Below are positions 17,583 through 28,683 of a stretch of DNA of 64,000 nt, piece after piece. Source of the stretch: Alphaproteobacteria bacterium (lineage in GTDB: Bacteria; Pseudomonadota; Alphaproteobacteria; Ferrovibrionales; Ferrovibrionaceae); assembly GCA_017307375.1 (NCBI GenBank), contig JAFKFH010000004.1, forward strand, positions 620,001 to 684,000. The letters run 5' to 3'. Below the pieces are notes generated by a model that was not told the origin of the DNA, made no database searches, and was given only the letters and a program-made list of their open reading frames with translations. Position 1 is the stretch's first letter, and each line of letters begins with the position of its first letter. Position numbers and translations under genes: made by a program.

Positions 17583-17851
17583 CCGTGACCTTCGGTCTGC
17601 TGGCCGCCACCGCCCGCAACCGCGGCCGGGTCGAACAGCTGGATCGGACCAGCAGGCATGACCGTCGAGATTGCATGCTTGTAGACAAGCTGGACATGAC
17701 CATCACGGCGCAACAGCACCGAGAAGTTGTCGAACCAGCTGATCACGCCTTGCAGCTTGACGCCGTTGATGAGGAACACCGTCACCGGAGTTTTATTCTT
17801 GCGGACGTGGTTCAGGAACACGTCCTGAACATTCTGCGCTCTTTCCGCCAT
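17579..17851 (-). CDS. hfq: RNA chaperone Hfq
   Basis: 90 residues, a normal alphaproteobacterial length. Sm1 and Sm2 motifs are intact: [27 protein letters not shown] and [11 protein letters not shown] (YKHA). It forms a hexamer that pairs small RNAs with mRNAs. The ribosome binding site AAAGG is 7 nt before the ATG. The short C-terminal tail is Gly/Gln-rich. Confidence 0.97.
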   Translation of the reverse strand: MAERAQNVQDVFLNHVRKNKTPVTVFLINGVKLQGVISWFDNFSVLLRRDGHVQLVYKHAISTVMPAGPIQLFDPAAVAGGGGQQTEGHG

Positions 17852-17905
17852 CGTATGACCTTTCTTGTTTTTGTGTGCTTGTTATTGTTTATGACTCTTG
17901 TGTTA
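17852..17905 (-). promoter_or_regulatory. A-rich hfq 5' leader with ARN-type Hfq-binding repeats
   Basis: In this GC-rich window the 50 nt before hfq are strikingly A-rich as RNA. They contain AAC-AAU-AAC-AAG (17878-17889), four A-R-N triplets in a row, the motif bound by the distal face of Hfq, and further A-rich triplets up to the ribosome binding site. Autoregulation by Hfq binding its own mRNA is known in E. coli; it is inferred here. Confidence 0.45.
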
Positions 17906-17999
17906 CGCGGCAACTGTAGGCAATCGACTCCGTCCAGCCCTGGCCGCCTCAGGGATGTCCGTCGCTAACATGGGGGCTCGCTCGCCCCAGGGCAAGGAG

Positions 18000-18860
18000 C
18001 TAATCAGCAGGGCTCATATGCGCGTCGTAGATGCGCCGCAGGCGCATGGTCAGGTCGCCCGGACGCCCGTCGCCCACCGCCTTGCCGTCGAGCCGTACGA
18101 CCGGCATCACGAAGGCCGTGGTCGAGGTCGTGAACGCTTCTCGTGCAGCCAGAACTTCCTCGACGGTGAAAGGTTGCTCGGCGATCTCGATGCCGGCCCG
18201 TCCCGCCTCGGCGAACAGGACCTGGCGGGTGATGCCCGGCAGGATCGCCTGGCTCAGCGAACGGGTGCGCAACCGGCCCGTGGCATCGACGATCCAGGCA
18301 TTGCTCGACGACCCTTCGGTGATCAGGCCGTCGCGATCGACCATCCAGCATTCGAACGCACCCGCGGCACGCGCGGTCTGCTTGGCCAGCACATTGGCCA
18401 GCAGCGACACGGTCTTGATGTCGCAGCGGCCCCACCGGATGTCGGGCTGCGTGACCACCCCAACGCCCTGCGCGGCCGTAGCCGCTATCCTGGCGAAATC
18501 AAGCCGCTTGGCCGTCATCACCAGCGCCGGGCGCACCGGCCTGCCCGGAAAGGCGTGGTCGCGGGGCGACACGCCGCGGGTGACCTGGAGATAGACCATG
18601 CCGTCGCGGATGAGGTTGCGGCGGATCATTTCGTCATGAAGCATCGCCACCGTTCCCCGCGTCGCGGGCATCGGGATCGAAAGCTCGGCCAGCGACCGTT
18701 CCAGACGGTCGAGATGCGGCTCCAGGTCCTGCGCCTTGCCCCGCAGGACCGCGGTCACCTCGTAGACGCCATCGGAAAACTGGTAGCCGCGATCCTCGAC
18801 ATGCACGCGAGCCTCGGAATGGGGGACGAAGCGGCCGTTGACATAGGCAATTCGGGACAT
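18000..18860 (-). CDS. dat: D-amino acid aminotransferase (PLP fold type IV)
   Basis: 286 residues. Catalytic Lys149 sits in WGRCDIKTVSLLANVLAKQ, and the phosphate-cup region EGSSSNAWIV and the ILPGITRQ block are typical of D-alanine transaminase. It interconverts D-alanine and D-glutamate with 2-oxo acids, supplying cell-wall D-amino acids. It lies between ntrX (9 bp upstream) and hfq. A branched-chain aminotransferase role is less likely. Confidence 0.88.
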   Translation of the reverse strand: MSRIAYVNGRFVPHSEARVHVEDRGYQFSDGVYEVTAVLRGKAQDLEPHLDRLERSLAELSIPMPATRGTVAMLHDEMIRRNLIRDGMVYLQVTRGVSPRDHAFPGRPVRPALVMTAKRLDFARIAATAAQGVGVVTQPDIRWGRCDIKTVSLLANVLAKQTARAAGAFECWMVDRDGLITEGSSSNAWIVDATGRLRTRSLSQAILPGITRQVLFAEAGRAGIEIAEQPFTVEEVLAAREAFTTSTTAFVMPVVRLDGKAVGDGRPGDLTMRLRRIYDAHMSPAD

Positions 18861-18869
18861 GGCTGGACC

Positions 18870-20255
18870 TCAATTGGGGCGGTCGGTACCGGAAACGCCC
18901 AGCGACTTCAGCTTGCGGTGCAGGGCCGAGCGTTCCATGCCGACGAAGGCGGCGGTTTTCGAGATGTTGCCACCGAAGCGGGTGATCTGGGCCAGCAGAT
19001 ATTCGCGCTCGAAGATTTCTCGCGCATCGCGCAGCGGCAGCGCCATGATCTCTGTCGCGGCGTCGGCCCGCGGCATCGACGGGCGCCGCCCGCCGAAATC
19101 GGCCGGCAGCATGTCGGCCCTGACCGGGGTGCGGGCATCGCCCGGCGCCAGGATCAGCAGGCGGGCGACCAGGTTGCGCAATTCGCGAACGTTGCCGGGC
19201 CACTCCGCCGATTGCAGGGCGATCAGCGCATCCTCGGCCAGTTCCCGGACCGCGAGCCCCTGGGCTTCCGATTCCCGCCGCATGAAGTAGCGCACGAGAT
19301 CGGGGATATCCTCGCGCCGTTCCTTCAGCGGCGGTACCCGCAGCGGCACGACGTTCAGCCGGTGATAGAGGTCGTGGCGGAACCGGCCGGCCGCGATTTC
19401 CGCCGTCAGGTCCCGGCTGGTCGCGGTGATCACCCGCACGTCGACTTGAACCTTGGTGCGTCCCCCGACCCGCTCGAACGTCTGGTCGACCAGTACGCGC
19501 AGGATCTTCGCCTGGGTCTCGGTCGGCATGTCGGCGACTTCGTCGATGAACAGCGTGCCACCATGGGCCTGCTCGAACGTGCCGACCTTGCGCCCGTCCG
19601 GTCCGTTGCTTTCGTCGCCGAACAGCTCGAGTTCCATGCGATCGGGCGCCATCGAGGCGGCGTTGAGGACGACGAACGGACCCTCGACCCGGCGCGACTG
19701 CTGATGCAGCAGGCGGGCGACCACCTCCTTGCCCGCTCCGGGAGGCCCCGAGATCAGGACGCGGCTGTTGGTCGGCGCCACCCGTTCGACGGCCTGGCGC
19801 AACTGGGTGATCGGCGCGGAAGCGCCGACCATCTCGACGAAGGCCCCGGCGCGCTGGCGCAACTCGGTATTCTCGCGCCGCAGCTTGGCGGTCTCGACGG
19901 CGCGGATCACCTGCAGCAGCAGCCGATCGGCCTTGAACGGCTTCTCGATGAAGTCGTAGGCGCCCTTCTTGATGGCGGCAACGGCAGTCTCGATCGTGCC
20001 GTGGCCGGAGATCATGATGACCGGCAGGCCCGGATGGTTGGCCGTGACCTCCTCGAGGATCTGCAGCCCGTCGAGGCGCGACCCCTGCAGCCAGATGTCG
20101 AGGATCAGCAGGTTCGGTCGCCGCGCGGCGATCGCGGCGAAGGCCGTGTCGGCGTCGCCCGCCGTTCTGGTCTGGTACCCCTCGTCGTCGAGGATACCCG
20201 CGATCAGATCGCGGATATCGGCTTCATCGTCAACGATCAGGACGTCGTGTGCCAT
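18870..20255 (-). CDS. ntrX: NtrX-type response regulator (AAA+, GAFTGA-less)
   Basis: 461 residues: receiver domain with acceptor Asp53, AAA+ domain with Walker A GPPGAGKE (170-177) and GGTLFIDEVADMP, and a Fis-like HTH at the C-terminus (GGNISKTAAFVGMERSALHRKLKSLG). The sigma54-contacting loop that should read GAFTGA is replaced by DESNGPDGRKVG (214-225). NtrX works with NtrY in nitrogen and redox response. Loss of GAFTGA suggests repression or sigma70 regulation, as in some other alphaproteobacterial NtrX proteins. Confidence 0.92.
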   Translation of the reverse strand: MAHDVLIVDDEADIRDLIAGILDDEGYQTRTAGDADTAFAAIAARRPNLLILDIWLQGSRLDGLQILEEVTANHPGLPVIMISGHGTIETAVAAIKKGAYDFIEKPFKADRLLLQVIRAVETAKLRRENTELRQRAGAFVEMVGASAPITQLRQAVERVAPTNSRVLISGPPGAGKEVVARLLHQQSRRVEGPFVVLNAASMAPDRMELELFGDESNGPDGRKVGTFEQAHGGTLFIDEVADMPTETQAKILRVLVDQTFERVGGRTKVQVDVRVITATSRDLTAEIAAGRFRHDLYHRLNVVPLRVPPLKERREDIPDLVRYFMRRESEAQGLAVRELAEDALIALQSAEWPGNVRELRNLVARLLILAPGDARTPVRADMLPADFGGRRPSMPRADAATEIMALPLRDAREIFEREYLLAQITRFGGNISKTAAFVGMERSALHRKLKSLGVSGTDRPN

Positions 20256-20261
20256 CTCCCC

Positions 20262-22535
20262 TCACACCCCGGTGGTGGCTCGGGCGGGTTCTTGCCCCGC
20301 CTCGCTGGTATCTTGATTGTCCGACATGATCGATGCGGCAGGAAACCGCAGGGTTATCCGCGCACCGCCGCCCGGCGCATCGGCCAGGCGCAACTCGCCG
20401 CCATGCTCCTCCATCACCTTGCGGACGATGGCGAGGCCTAGCCCGGTGCCCTTTGCGCGCGTCGTGACATAGGGTTCGACGAGCCGCTCGCGGTTTTCCA
20501 CGGGCAGGCCGCGGCCATTGTCGGTGACGGTCAGGACAAGATCTCCTTCGGCTGCGATCGTCACGGCGGTGGCGATGTTGCCGCGCGGCAGGTCCTCGCC
20601 GCTGCGGCCATCGATCGCGTCGGCGGCGTTCTGGTAGAGGTTGGTCAGGACCTGCGACAATTGCCGGCCGTCGCACAAGATGTGCAGATGGTCCGGCGCC
20701 TCGACCGGATAGGCGATGTCGCCATGGGCCTGCGCCTGGAGAAAGACCGCCTGGCGGACCAGCTCGACCACGTCTTCGCGGGCGAACTGCGGTGCCGGCA
20801 TCCGCGCGAAGGACGAAAACTCGTCGACCATCCGCCCGATATCGCCGACCTGCCGCACGATCGTCTCGGTGCACTTGATGAAGACGTCGGGGTCCGAGGT
20901 CACTTCCTTCAGGTACTTTCGCTTCAGCCGTTCGGCGGCGAGCTGGATCGGCGTCAGCGGGTTCTTGATTTCATGCGCGATGCGCCGCGCGATATCGGCC
21001 CAGGCGGCGGTGCGCTGAGCCAGCACCAGTTCGGTGATGTCGTCGAAGGTCACGACATAACCCAGGCTTTCGGCAAAGGCGCCCTCGCGGGCCACCCGCA
21101 CCATCAGCGTCGTGGCCCGGCCTTCGCGTACCAGCACCACCTGGCCATGGCTCTGCCGCAGGCCGGACTGGGCCACCTGGGCGAACAGTTCGGCCATCTC
21201 GGGCAGGGCCTCGGCAAAGGGACGGCCGCTCAGTTCGGATTCCGGCGTGCCGAGCAAGGTGCTCGCCGACCGGTTGGCAATCGTGATGCGCCCTTCCGGG
21301 TCCAGCCCCAGCACGCCTGCCGAAACGCCCGACAGCACGGTTTCGGTGAAACGGCGGCGGGCGTCGGCCTGGGCATGGGTATCGATCAGCTGGTCGCGTT
21401 GGGCCGAAATCTCGCTGGTCATCCGGTTGAAGGCGCGGCCGAGCGTGCCCAGCTCGTCATGTTCGGCGCCCTCGGCGACCCGGGCGGCAAAGTCACCCGA
21501 TCGGACGCGCTCGGCCGCTGCGATCAAGGCGCCGATCGGACGTACCAGCTGATTGGCAATGGACAGCCCGAACCAGATTGCGGCCAGCAGGATCAGCAGG
21601 GCGACCATGATGAATAGAATCGCGAAGGTCAGTTCCAGGTCGGATCGGGCGGCTTCAAGCTGGCTGTACTGCTCGGTGGCGTCGCGGGTCCGGTCGAGAT
21701 GGCTGAGGACCCTCGGATCAATGAAGCGACCGACGAACAGGTAGGCGTCGAGGAAGCCGTCGAGCTTGACCAGCGCGCGGACCCGGTCGTCACGGTCCGC
21801 GGTCAGGACCGAGACCAGCCCGGCATTGGCATCCCGCACCGCCCATTCGGGGACCTTGTCGAACTCCATCAACAGCGACAGGCCGGTGCGCCCCAGGACC
21901 TGCCCGGCGGAGGTCACCACGATTGCTTCCGACAGGTTCCGCAATTCGGCCTGCACCTTCAGGACCTGGCCGAAGTAGTAGGGATTGAACTGCAACCGGA
22001 TGGCTTCGCGGTTCAGGTCGGCGGCCATCGCCAGGATATCGCCCTGGATCGCCTTGCGATGTTCCTGGATGTAGGCCTCGGCAACTGCGACGGATTCGCG
22101 TACCGCGGTGTTCACCCGGCCGGAGAACCAGGCCTGCAGACCGAGATTGAAGAACATCACGGAGAAGACGGCGACGACGATCGTCGGCGTCACCGCCACC
22201 ACCGAGAACAACCCGACCAGCCGGGCATGCAGCCGCGAGCCCGCGGCCCCGCGCCGCCGCTGCACCCAGATCAGCACGAGGCGGCGCAGAATGAAGGCGA
22301 CCAGCATCAGCAGCAGGACGAGGTCGCACAGCAACAGCCCGCGGACGAGCTGCGGATTGATATTGCCGGCCGAGGACGGGGTCAGGGCGACGAAGGTCGC
22401 AATGCCCGAGGCAAGCGCCAGCAATGCCAGGCCGAGCGCAAGGCGATTGCCGATGCCGGCGGCACGGGCCCGAGCCCAGCGCTGCCGCATTCTGGTCCAT
22501 AGATCGGTTCTGGTCTCGGTACCGTTCGGGGTCAT
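20262..22535 (-). CDS. ntrY: NtrY-type membrane histidine kinase
   Basis: 757 residues. Several N-terminal membrane segments frame a periplasmic region, then HAMP (after LVRPIGALIAAAERV), a PAS domain, a HisKA domain with the phospho-acceptor in RRIAHEIKNPLTPIQLAAERL, and HATPase with VLTNLYQNAADAI and VTDNGRGLP. It phosphorylates NtrX, whose gene starts 6 bp downstream. ntrY is first in the transcriptional direction ntrY-ntrX-dat-hfq-hflX. Confidence 0.94.
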   Translation of the reverse strand: MTPNGTETRTDLWTRMRQRWARARAAGIGNRLALGLALLALASGIATFVALTPSSAGNINPQLVRGLLLCDLVLLLMLVAFILRRLVLIWVQRRRGAAGSRLHARLVGLFSVVAVTPTIVVAVFSVMFFNLGLQAWFSGRVNTAVRESVAVAEAYIQEHRKAIQGDILAMAADLNREAIRLQFNPYYFGQVLKVQAELRNLSEAIVVTSAGQVLGRTGLSLLMEFDKVPEWAVRDANAGLVSVLTADRDDRVRALVKLDGFLDAYLFVGRFIDPRVLSHLDRTRDATEQYSQLEAARSDLELTFAILFIMVALLILLAAIWFGLSIANQLVRPIGALIAAAERVRSGDFAARVAEGAEHDELGTLGRAFNRMTSEISAQRDQLIDTHAQADARRRFTETVLSGVSAGVLGLDPEGRITIANRSASTLLGTPESELSGRPFAEALPEMAELFAQVAQSGLRQSHGQVVLVREGRATTLMVRVAREGAFAESLGYVVTFDDITELVLAQRTAAWADIARRIAHEIKNPLTPIQLAAERLKRKYLKEVTSDPDVFIKCTETIVRQVGDIGRMVDEFSSFARMPAPQFAREDVVELVRQAVFLQAQAHGDIAYPVEAPDHLHILCDGRQLSQVLTNLYQNAADAIDGRSGEDLPRGNIATAVTIAAEGDLVLTVTDNGRGLPVENRERLVEPYVTTRAKGTGLGLAIVRKVMEEHGGELRLADAPGGGARITLRFPAASIMSDNQDTSEAGQEPARATTGV

Positions 22536-22691
22536 CTGACCACCGGACAGCGAGTCGAATCATCAACCATCTCGGCATGCTTACCACAGACCGTGGCAAG
22601 ATTGCATCACCCTGTGGGCATTTTAGGGAGGGCCTGATTGTCGCGCCCGGGGCATACTGGCGCCGACGCAGATTCGAAGGATGTCGCCGTC

Positions 22692-23687
22692 ATGTCGCCT
22701 ATTCGTCTGGTGGCGGTGCTGGCGCTGCTGCTGCTCGCTATTCTCGGCTGGTTTGCCTATCGCCTCACCTCGGCACCGGACCTCGCCGCTTATGTCGACC
22801 GGCAGATGCCCCCGGCGCCGGCATCGCCCGGCAGGGTGAGCGCCACGTTCCTCGGGGTCACGACGGTCCTGTTCGACGATGGGGAGACCGCGATCCTCAC
22901 CGACGGCTTCTTCAGCCGGCCGGGTCCCCTCAAGCTCCTGACCAAGGTCGAGCCGGCGCGCGAGGTGATCGCCGCACATCTGCATCATGCGGGCATCACC
23001 AAGCTGGCCGCCGTCATCGTCAGCCATTCCAACTATGACCACGTGATGGACGCACCCGAAATCGCCCGGGTCACCGGCGCTACGCTGATCGGGTCGGAAT
23101 CGACGGCCAATGTCGGGCGGGGCTGGGGCCTGCCCGAAAACCAGATCTATGTACCCAAGCCGGGCGAGGTCATGCGCTTCGGCCAGTTCCAGGTCCGCCT
23201 GCTGCCGTCGGCCCATGTGCCGGGCGGCCGCTGGGCAATCGGCGAGATCAAGAGCCCGCTGCACCCGCCGGCCGCGGTCAGCGACTATCGCGACGGCGGC
23301 ACCTATGCGCTGGTCATCGGCCATGGCGGCCGCACCATGGTGATGAACGCATCCGCCGGATTCATGCCCGGGGCGCTGAAGGATGTCCGTGCCGACGTCG
23401 TCTTCCTCGGCATCGGGACGCTGGGGCGGGAAAGCAGCGACTATCAGGAAAACTACTGGCGCGAAGTGGTTGCCGCGATTCAGGCCAGGCGGGTGATCCC
23501 GGTGCATTGGGACAATTTCACCATCCCGCTCGACCGGCCGATGGTGCCCCTGCCCCGCCAGTTCGACGATCTCGACGTCACCATGGCCTTCCTGACCCGG
23601 CACGGTGCCCGCGACAACGTCGACATTCGCCTGCCCGTGGTCTGGCAGCCCTTCGATCCGTTCATCGGGCTGGCGCCCCGGGATTAG
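22692..23687 (+). CDS. Membrane-anchored metallo-beta-lactamase-fold protein with altered metal motif
   Basis: 331 residues. One N-terminal hydrophobic helix (LVAVLALLLLAILGWFAY) anchors or exports it. The fold is MBL-like: FLGVTTVLFDDGETAILTDGFFS, SAHVPGG and PVHWDNF are visible. The main metal motif reads HSNYDH (112-117), with Asn where HxHxDH has the second His, so metal binding may be changed. It overlaps the aroA stop by 4 nt on the opposite strand and diverges from ntrY. The ATG at 22692 is chosen over an upstream in-frame start at 22638. Confidence 0.75.
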   Translation: MSPIRLVAVLALLLLAILGWFAYRLTSAPDLAAYVDRQMPPAPASPGRVSATFLGVTTVLFDDGETAILTDGFFSRPGPLKLLTKVEPAREVIAAHLHHAGITKLAAVIVSHSNYDHVMDAPEIARVTGATLIGSESTANVGRGWGLPENQIYVPKPGEVMRFGQFQVRLLPSAHVPGGRWAIGEIKSPLHPPAAVSDYRDGGTYALVIGHGGRTMVMNASAGFMPGALKDVRADVVFLGIGTLGRESSDYQENYWREVVAAIQARRVIPVHWDNFTIPLDRPMVPLPRQFDDLDVTMAFLTRHGARDNVDIRLPVVWQPFDPFIGLAPRD

Positions 23688-24949
23688 GTTTCGAGGGCGA
23701 CGCCGAGCGCGGCAAGTGTCGCCCAATAGCCCGGATAGGTCTTGGCCACGCAGCCGGGGTCCAGGATCGTGATGCCGCCGATCTTCAGCCCGGCCAGGGC
23801 GAAGCTCATCGCGATGCGATGGTCGGCATAGGTTTCGATCCGCGTCGGCAGCGACTGGCCCGCGAGCGTGCGATCCGCGGTGACGATCAGGTCGTCACCG
23901 TCCTCGATACCCAGGCCCGGGCGGATCCGCGAGAGTTCGGTCGCCAGCGCCGCGACCCGGTCGCACTCCTTGACCCGCAGATTCGCGATGCCGGTGAAGC
24001 GCACCGCGTGGTTATTGAACGCCGCCAGCACCGCCAGTGTCGGCACGGCGTCCTGGATCTGCGAACCGTCGATCTCCGCCGGCATGTCCGGGAAGGCCGA
24101 GATCAGCGCCCATGCCCGCGCGTCGGGCTGGGTGAAGGCCTCGGGCGCGATGCCGAGGTCGATGGCGCCGCCGGTCAGCTTCTCGGCCGCCCATAGATAG
24201 GTCGCGGCCGAGGCGTCGGGTTCGATCAGCAGGTCGGTGGCGGCATAGCCGGTCGGTGCCACTGTCCAACCGCCATCCGCCGTCGCCGTGATCGCCGCGC
24301 CGAACCGCGCCATCGCTGCAAGCGTCAGGTCGACATAGCCACGCGCCCCGATCTTCTCGCCGGCAAGCGCCACGGCGACAGGCTCTTGGCCGCAGGCGGC
24401 AAGCATCAGCAGCGCCGAAACATACTGGCTGGACAGCCCGGCATCGATCGTCACGCTGCGGCCCTCGAACCCGCCGCGTCCGTGGACGGTCACCGGCGGG
24501 CAGCCGGTCGGCGCCTCGACGACGACGCCAAGCCGTGTCAGCGCCTCGATCAGCGGCGCGATCGGTCGTTTGCGCATATGGGCGTCACCATCGACGACCA
24601 CGGTGCCGTCGACCAGTGCGGTCGCGGCCGTCAGGAAACGGGTCGCCGTGCCGGCATTGCCGAGGAAGAGCGGCTGGGCCGGCGCCTTCAGCCGCCCGGT
24701 CCCGGTGACCACGAAGGTCGTGGCGTCCGGTTCCGCGATCTCGACCCCCATCGCCGCCAGCGCCTCGGCCATGCGCGCGGTATCGTCGCTCTTCAGCGCG
24801 CCGTCGAGGCGACTGGTGCCGCGGGCGAGTGCCGCCAGCAGCAGGGCGCGGTTGGTGATCGACTTCGAGCCCGGCGGGGCGACGCGGCCACGCAACGGGC
24901 GAACCGGGGGCACGATGCTGACGGCACGGGCGGACAGGTAATCGGGCAT
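23684..24949 (-). CDS. aroA: 3-phosphoshikimate 1-carboxyvinyltransferase (EPSP synthase)
   Basis: 421 residues. It makes EPSP in the shikimate pathway. Signatures: [47 protein letters not shown]-type [10 protein letters not shown] and [16 protein letters not shown]. The active-site segment reads GNAGTATRF (98-105 region), where E. coli has GNAGTAMRP, so Met99 and Pro101 equivalents are Thr and Phe. It lies 37 bp after ntrC on the same strand, an unusual place, and may be cotranscribed with dusB-ntrBC. Confidence 0.92.
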   Translation of the reverse strand: MPDYLSARAVSIVPPVRPLRGRVAPPGSKSITNRALLLAALARGTSRLDGALKSDDTARMAEALAAMGVEIAEPDATTFVVTGTGRLKAPAQPLFLGNAGTATRFLTAATALVDGTVVVDGDAHMRKRPIAPLIEALTRLGVVVEAPTGCPPVTVHGRGGFEGRSVTIDAGLSSQYVSALLMLAACGQEPVAVALAGEKIGARGYVDLTLAAMARFGAAITATADGGWTVAPTGYAATDLLIEPDASAATYLWAAEKLTGGAIDLGIAPEAFTQPDARAWALISAFPDMPAEIDGSQIQDAVPTLAVLAAFNNHAVRFTGIANLRVKECDRVAALATELSRIRPGLGIEDGDDLIVTADRTLAGQSLPTRIETYADHRIAMSFALAGLKIGGITILDPGCVAKTYPGYWATLAALGVALET

Positions 24950-24986
24950 CGGCAGGCCTCTGAAGCAGGAACGGCCCTTCCCTAGC

Positions 24987-26422
<1,436 letters not shown>

Positions 26423-26426
<4 letters not shown>

Positions 26427-27553
26427 TCTGGCGCAACCTCATGCAGGGGCAGCCGCACATTGAATTCGGTGCGACGGGGGCGGCTGTCGCATTCGATCAC
26501 GCCGCCATGGTCGCCGATGATCTTGGCGACCAGGGCGAGGCCAAGGCCGGTACCGTTGGGCTTGGTGGTGACGAACGGGTCGAACAGATGGGCCTTGAGG
26601 TCTTCGGGAACGCCCGGGCCGTTGTCGATCACCGTGACCTCGAGCGGCAGGTGGATGCGTTCGGGCGTTCCGCGGACGGCGAGGCGCACGCCATGGCGAT
26701 AGGCGGTGGCCAGCATGATTTCCGAGCCCGGCTCGGTCGCCGCCTCGGCCGCGTTCTTGATCAGGTTCAGGAACACCTGCACCAATTGATCGCGATTGCC
26801 CAGCACCGGCGGCAGCGACGGATCGTAGCGCTCGATGAAGCGGACATGCCGGCCGAAGCCGGCCTGCGCCACCTTGCGCACGTGTTCGAGCACCTGGTGG
26901 ATGTTGACCGGGCCACGCTCGATCGGGCGCTTGTCGGAGAACACCTCCATCGAATCGACCAGAGCCTTGATGCGGTCGACCTCGTCGACGATCAGCTGCG
27001 TCAGGTTGCGATCCTGGGCCGAGGCCGACAGTTCCAGCAACTGGGCGGCCCCGCGAATGCCCGATAGCGGGTTCTTCACCTCGTGCGCCAGCACCGCGGC
27101 CATGCCGGTCACCGACCGTGCGGCGCCGCGATGGGTCAGCTGCCGGTCGATCTTGTGCGCCATCGTGCGCTCGGTGAACTGCAGCACGACTGAACCGGGC
27201 ATCTCCGGGATGGCCGAGGCCTGCAGGTCGACAAGGCGGGGGGTGGCGAAACGCGGCGTTGCCAACTCGATGCCGTGTTCCGAGACCGATGCGGGATAGC
27301 GCGCCACCTGGTCGGCGAGCGCGACCACGGGCGAGTCCTTGGGGACGAGATCGTCAAGCCGATGCTTGGCGAGCTGGGTCGCCGACAGCGCGAAGAAATT
27401 CTCCGCCGCCGGGTTGGCGTAGCGCACCAGCGTGTCGGCCCCGATCACCAGCACCGGGTCCGACAGGGCCCCCAGGATGGCACCGGGATCGACGGCTGGT
27501 TCCGGCAGGCGGGCGAGATTGTCGCCGACCAACTCGACCGCCTTGCGCCTCAT
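26423..27553 (-). CDS. ntrB: Nitrogen regulation sensor kinase NtrB
   Basis: 376 residues, soluble. PAS domain (residues 25-130), HisKA with [21 protein letters not shown], HATPase with [20 protein letters not shown] and [11 protein letters not shown]. It phosphorylates and dephosphorylates NtrC under PII control. Its ATG overlaps the dusB stop and its own stop overlaps ntrC, giving strict translational coupling. Confidence 0.96.
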
Positions 27554-28536
27554 GCTGCCTCACGCTCGAGATGCGGATGGAAAAAGTCGTCGATCGCCTG
27601 GCGCACCGCCTTCGGATCGTCCAGCCGGTTCACCGCGTCGCGGAAATCGGCCGAGCCGGGCAATCCCTTGGAGTACCAGGAGATGTGCTTGCGGGCGACG
27701 CGCGCGCCGGATTCGACGCCGTAGTGGTCCAGCATCGCCTCATAGTGGTCGCGTAGCACGGCGAGCCGGTGTGCCAGCGGCGGTTCCGGGCTGCGTTCGC
27801 CGGTGCGCAGGAACCGCGCGACCTGATTGAGCAGCCACGGCCGGCCATAGGCGCCGCGGCCGATCATCACGCCGTCGGCGCCCGACTTCTCCAGCGCCTC
27901 GCGCGCCTCATCGCAACCGGTGATGTCGCCGTTGACCACGACCGGGATCCTGACCGCCTGCTTGACGCGCGCTACGAACGACCAGTCGGCCGAACCGGTA
28001 TACATCTGGTTGCGCGTGCGGCCATGCACCGTCAGCATCTGGATGCCGCAATCCTCGGCGATCCGTGCCAGTTCGGGCGCATTCAGCGACTGGTGGTCCC
28101 AGCCCATCCGCATCTTCAAGGTTACCGGCACCTTGACTGCCTTGACCGTCGCCTCGATCAGGCTGCGGGCATGGACCAGGTCGCGCATCAGCGCGGACCC
28201 GGCATGGCCGTTGGTGACCTTCTTGACCGGGCAGCCCATGTTGATGTCGATGATCGCGGCGCCGCGATCCTCGTTGAGCCGTGCCGCCTCGCCCATCACC
28301 CGCGCCTCACAGCCGGCAAGCTGCACCGACATCGGGAATTCCTCGGGCTCCGACTGGATCATCTTCATCGTCTGGCGCGATTCGCGGACCATCGCTTCCG
28401 AGGCGATCATCTCGGACACCACGAGGCCGACGCCCGCGCGCTTGACGACGCGCCGGAACGGCAGGTCGGTTACCCCCGACATCGGCGCGAGGATGACCGG
28501 ATCCTGCAGGGTGATCGGGCCAATCCGGATGGTCAT
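27550..28536 (-). CDS. dusB: tRNA-dihydrouridine synthase DusB (NifR3)
   Basis: 328 residues, FMN-dependent TIM barrel that reduces uridine in tRNA D-loops. Signatures: [16 protein letters not shown], the catalytic Cys102 in [18 protein letters not shown] and [16 protein letters not shown]. The ATG at 28536 gives the usual N-terminus; a GTG at 28551 would add five residues. It leads the ntrBC operon, the classical nifR3-ntrB-ntrC order. Confidence 0.94.
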   Translation of the reverse strand: MTIRIGPITLQDPVILAPMSGVTDLPFRRVVKRAGVGLVVSEMIASEAMVRESRQTMKMIQSEPEEFPMSVQLAGCEARVMGEAARLNEDRGAAIIDINMGCPVKKVTNGHAGSALMRDLVHARSLIEATVKAVKVPVTLKMRMGWDHQSLNAPELARIAEDCGIQMLTVHGRTRNQMYTGSADWSFVARVKQAVRIPVVVNGDITGCDEAREALEKSGADGVMIGRGAYGRPWLLNQVARFLRTGERSPEPPLAHRLAVLRDHYEAMLDHYGVESGARVARKHISWYSKGLPGSADFRDAVNRLDDPKAVRQAIDDFFHPHLEREAA

Positions 28537-28647
28537 AATGTAGGCATCCACGACAGATGATTAATTCGAAGGCACGATAGCCGGGTTCTTGTTGCGATGC
28601 AATATCGTTCCGGCGTCCGTCCAATCGGGCGGTCCGGGCGCTCCGCC

Positions 28648-28676
28648 TTGCGGCAGGCCCCGGAACCGGGTTTAGT
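28648..28676 (+). promoter_or_regulatory. Predicted leaderless promoter of ispDF
   Basis: TTGCGG (28648-28653), a 17-bp spacer and TTTAGT (28671-28676), with exactly 7 nt before the ATG at 28684 and no Shine-Dalgarno sequence. Confidence 0.4.
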
Positions 28677-28683
28677 CCGCGCC

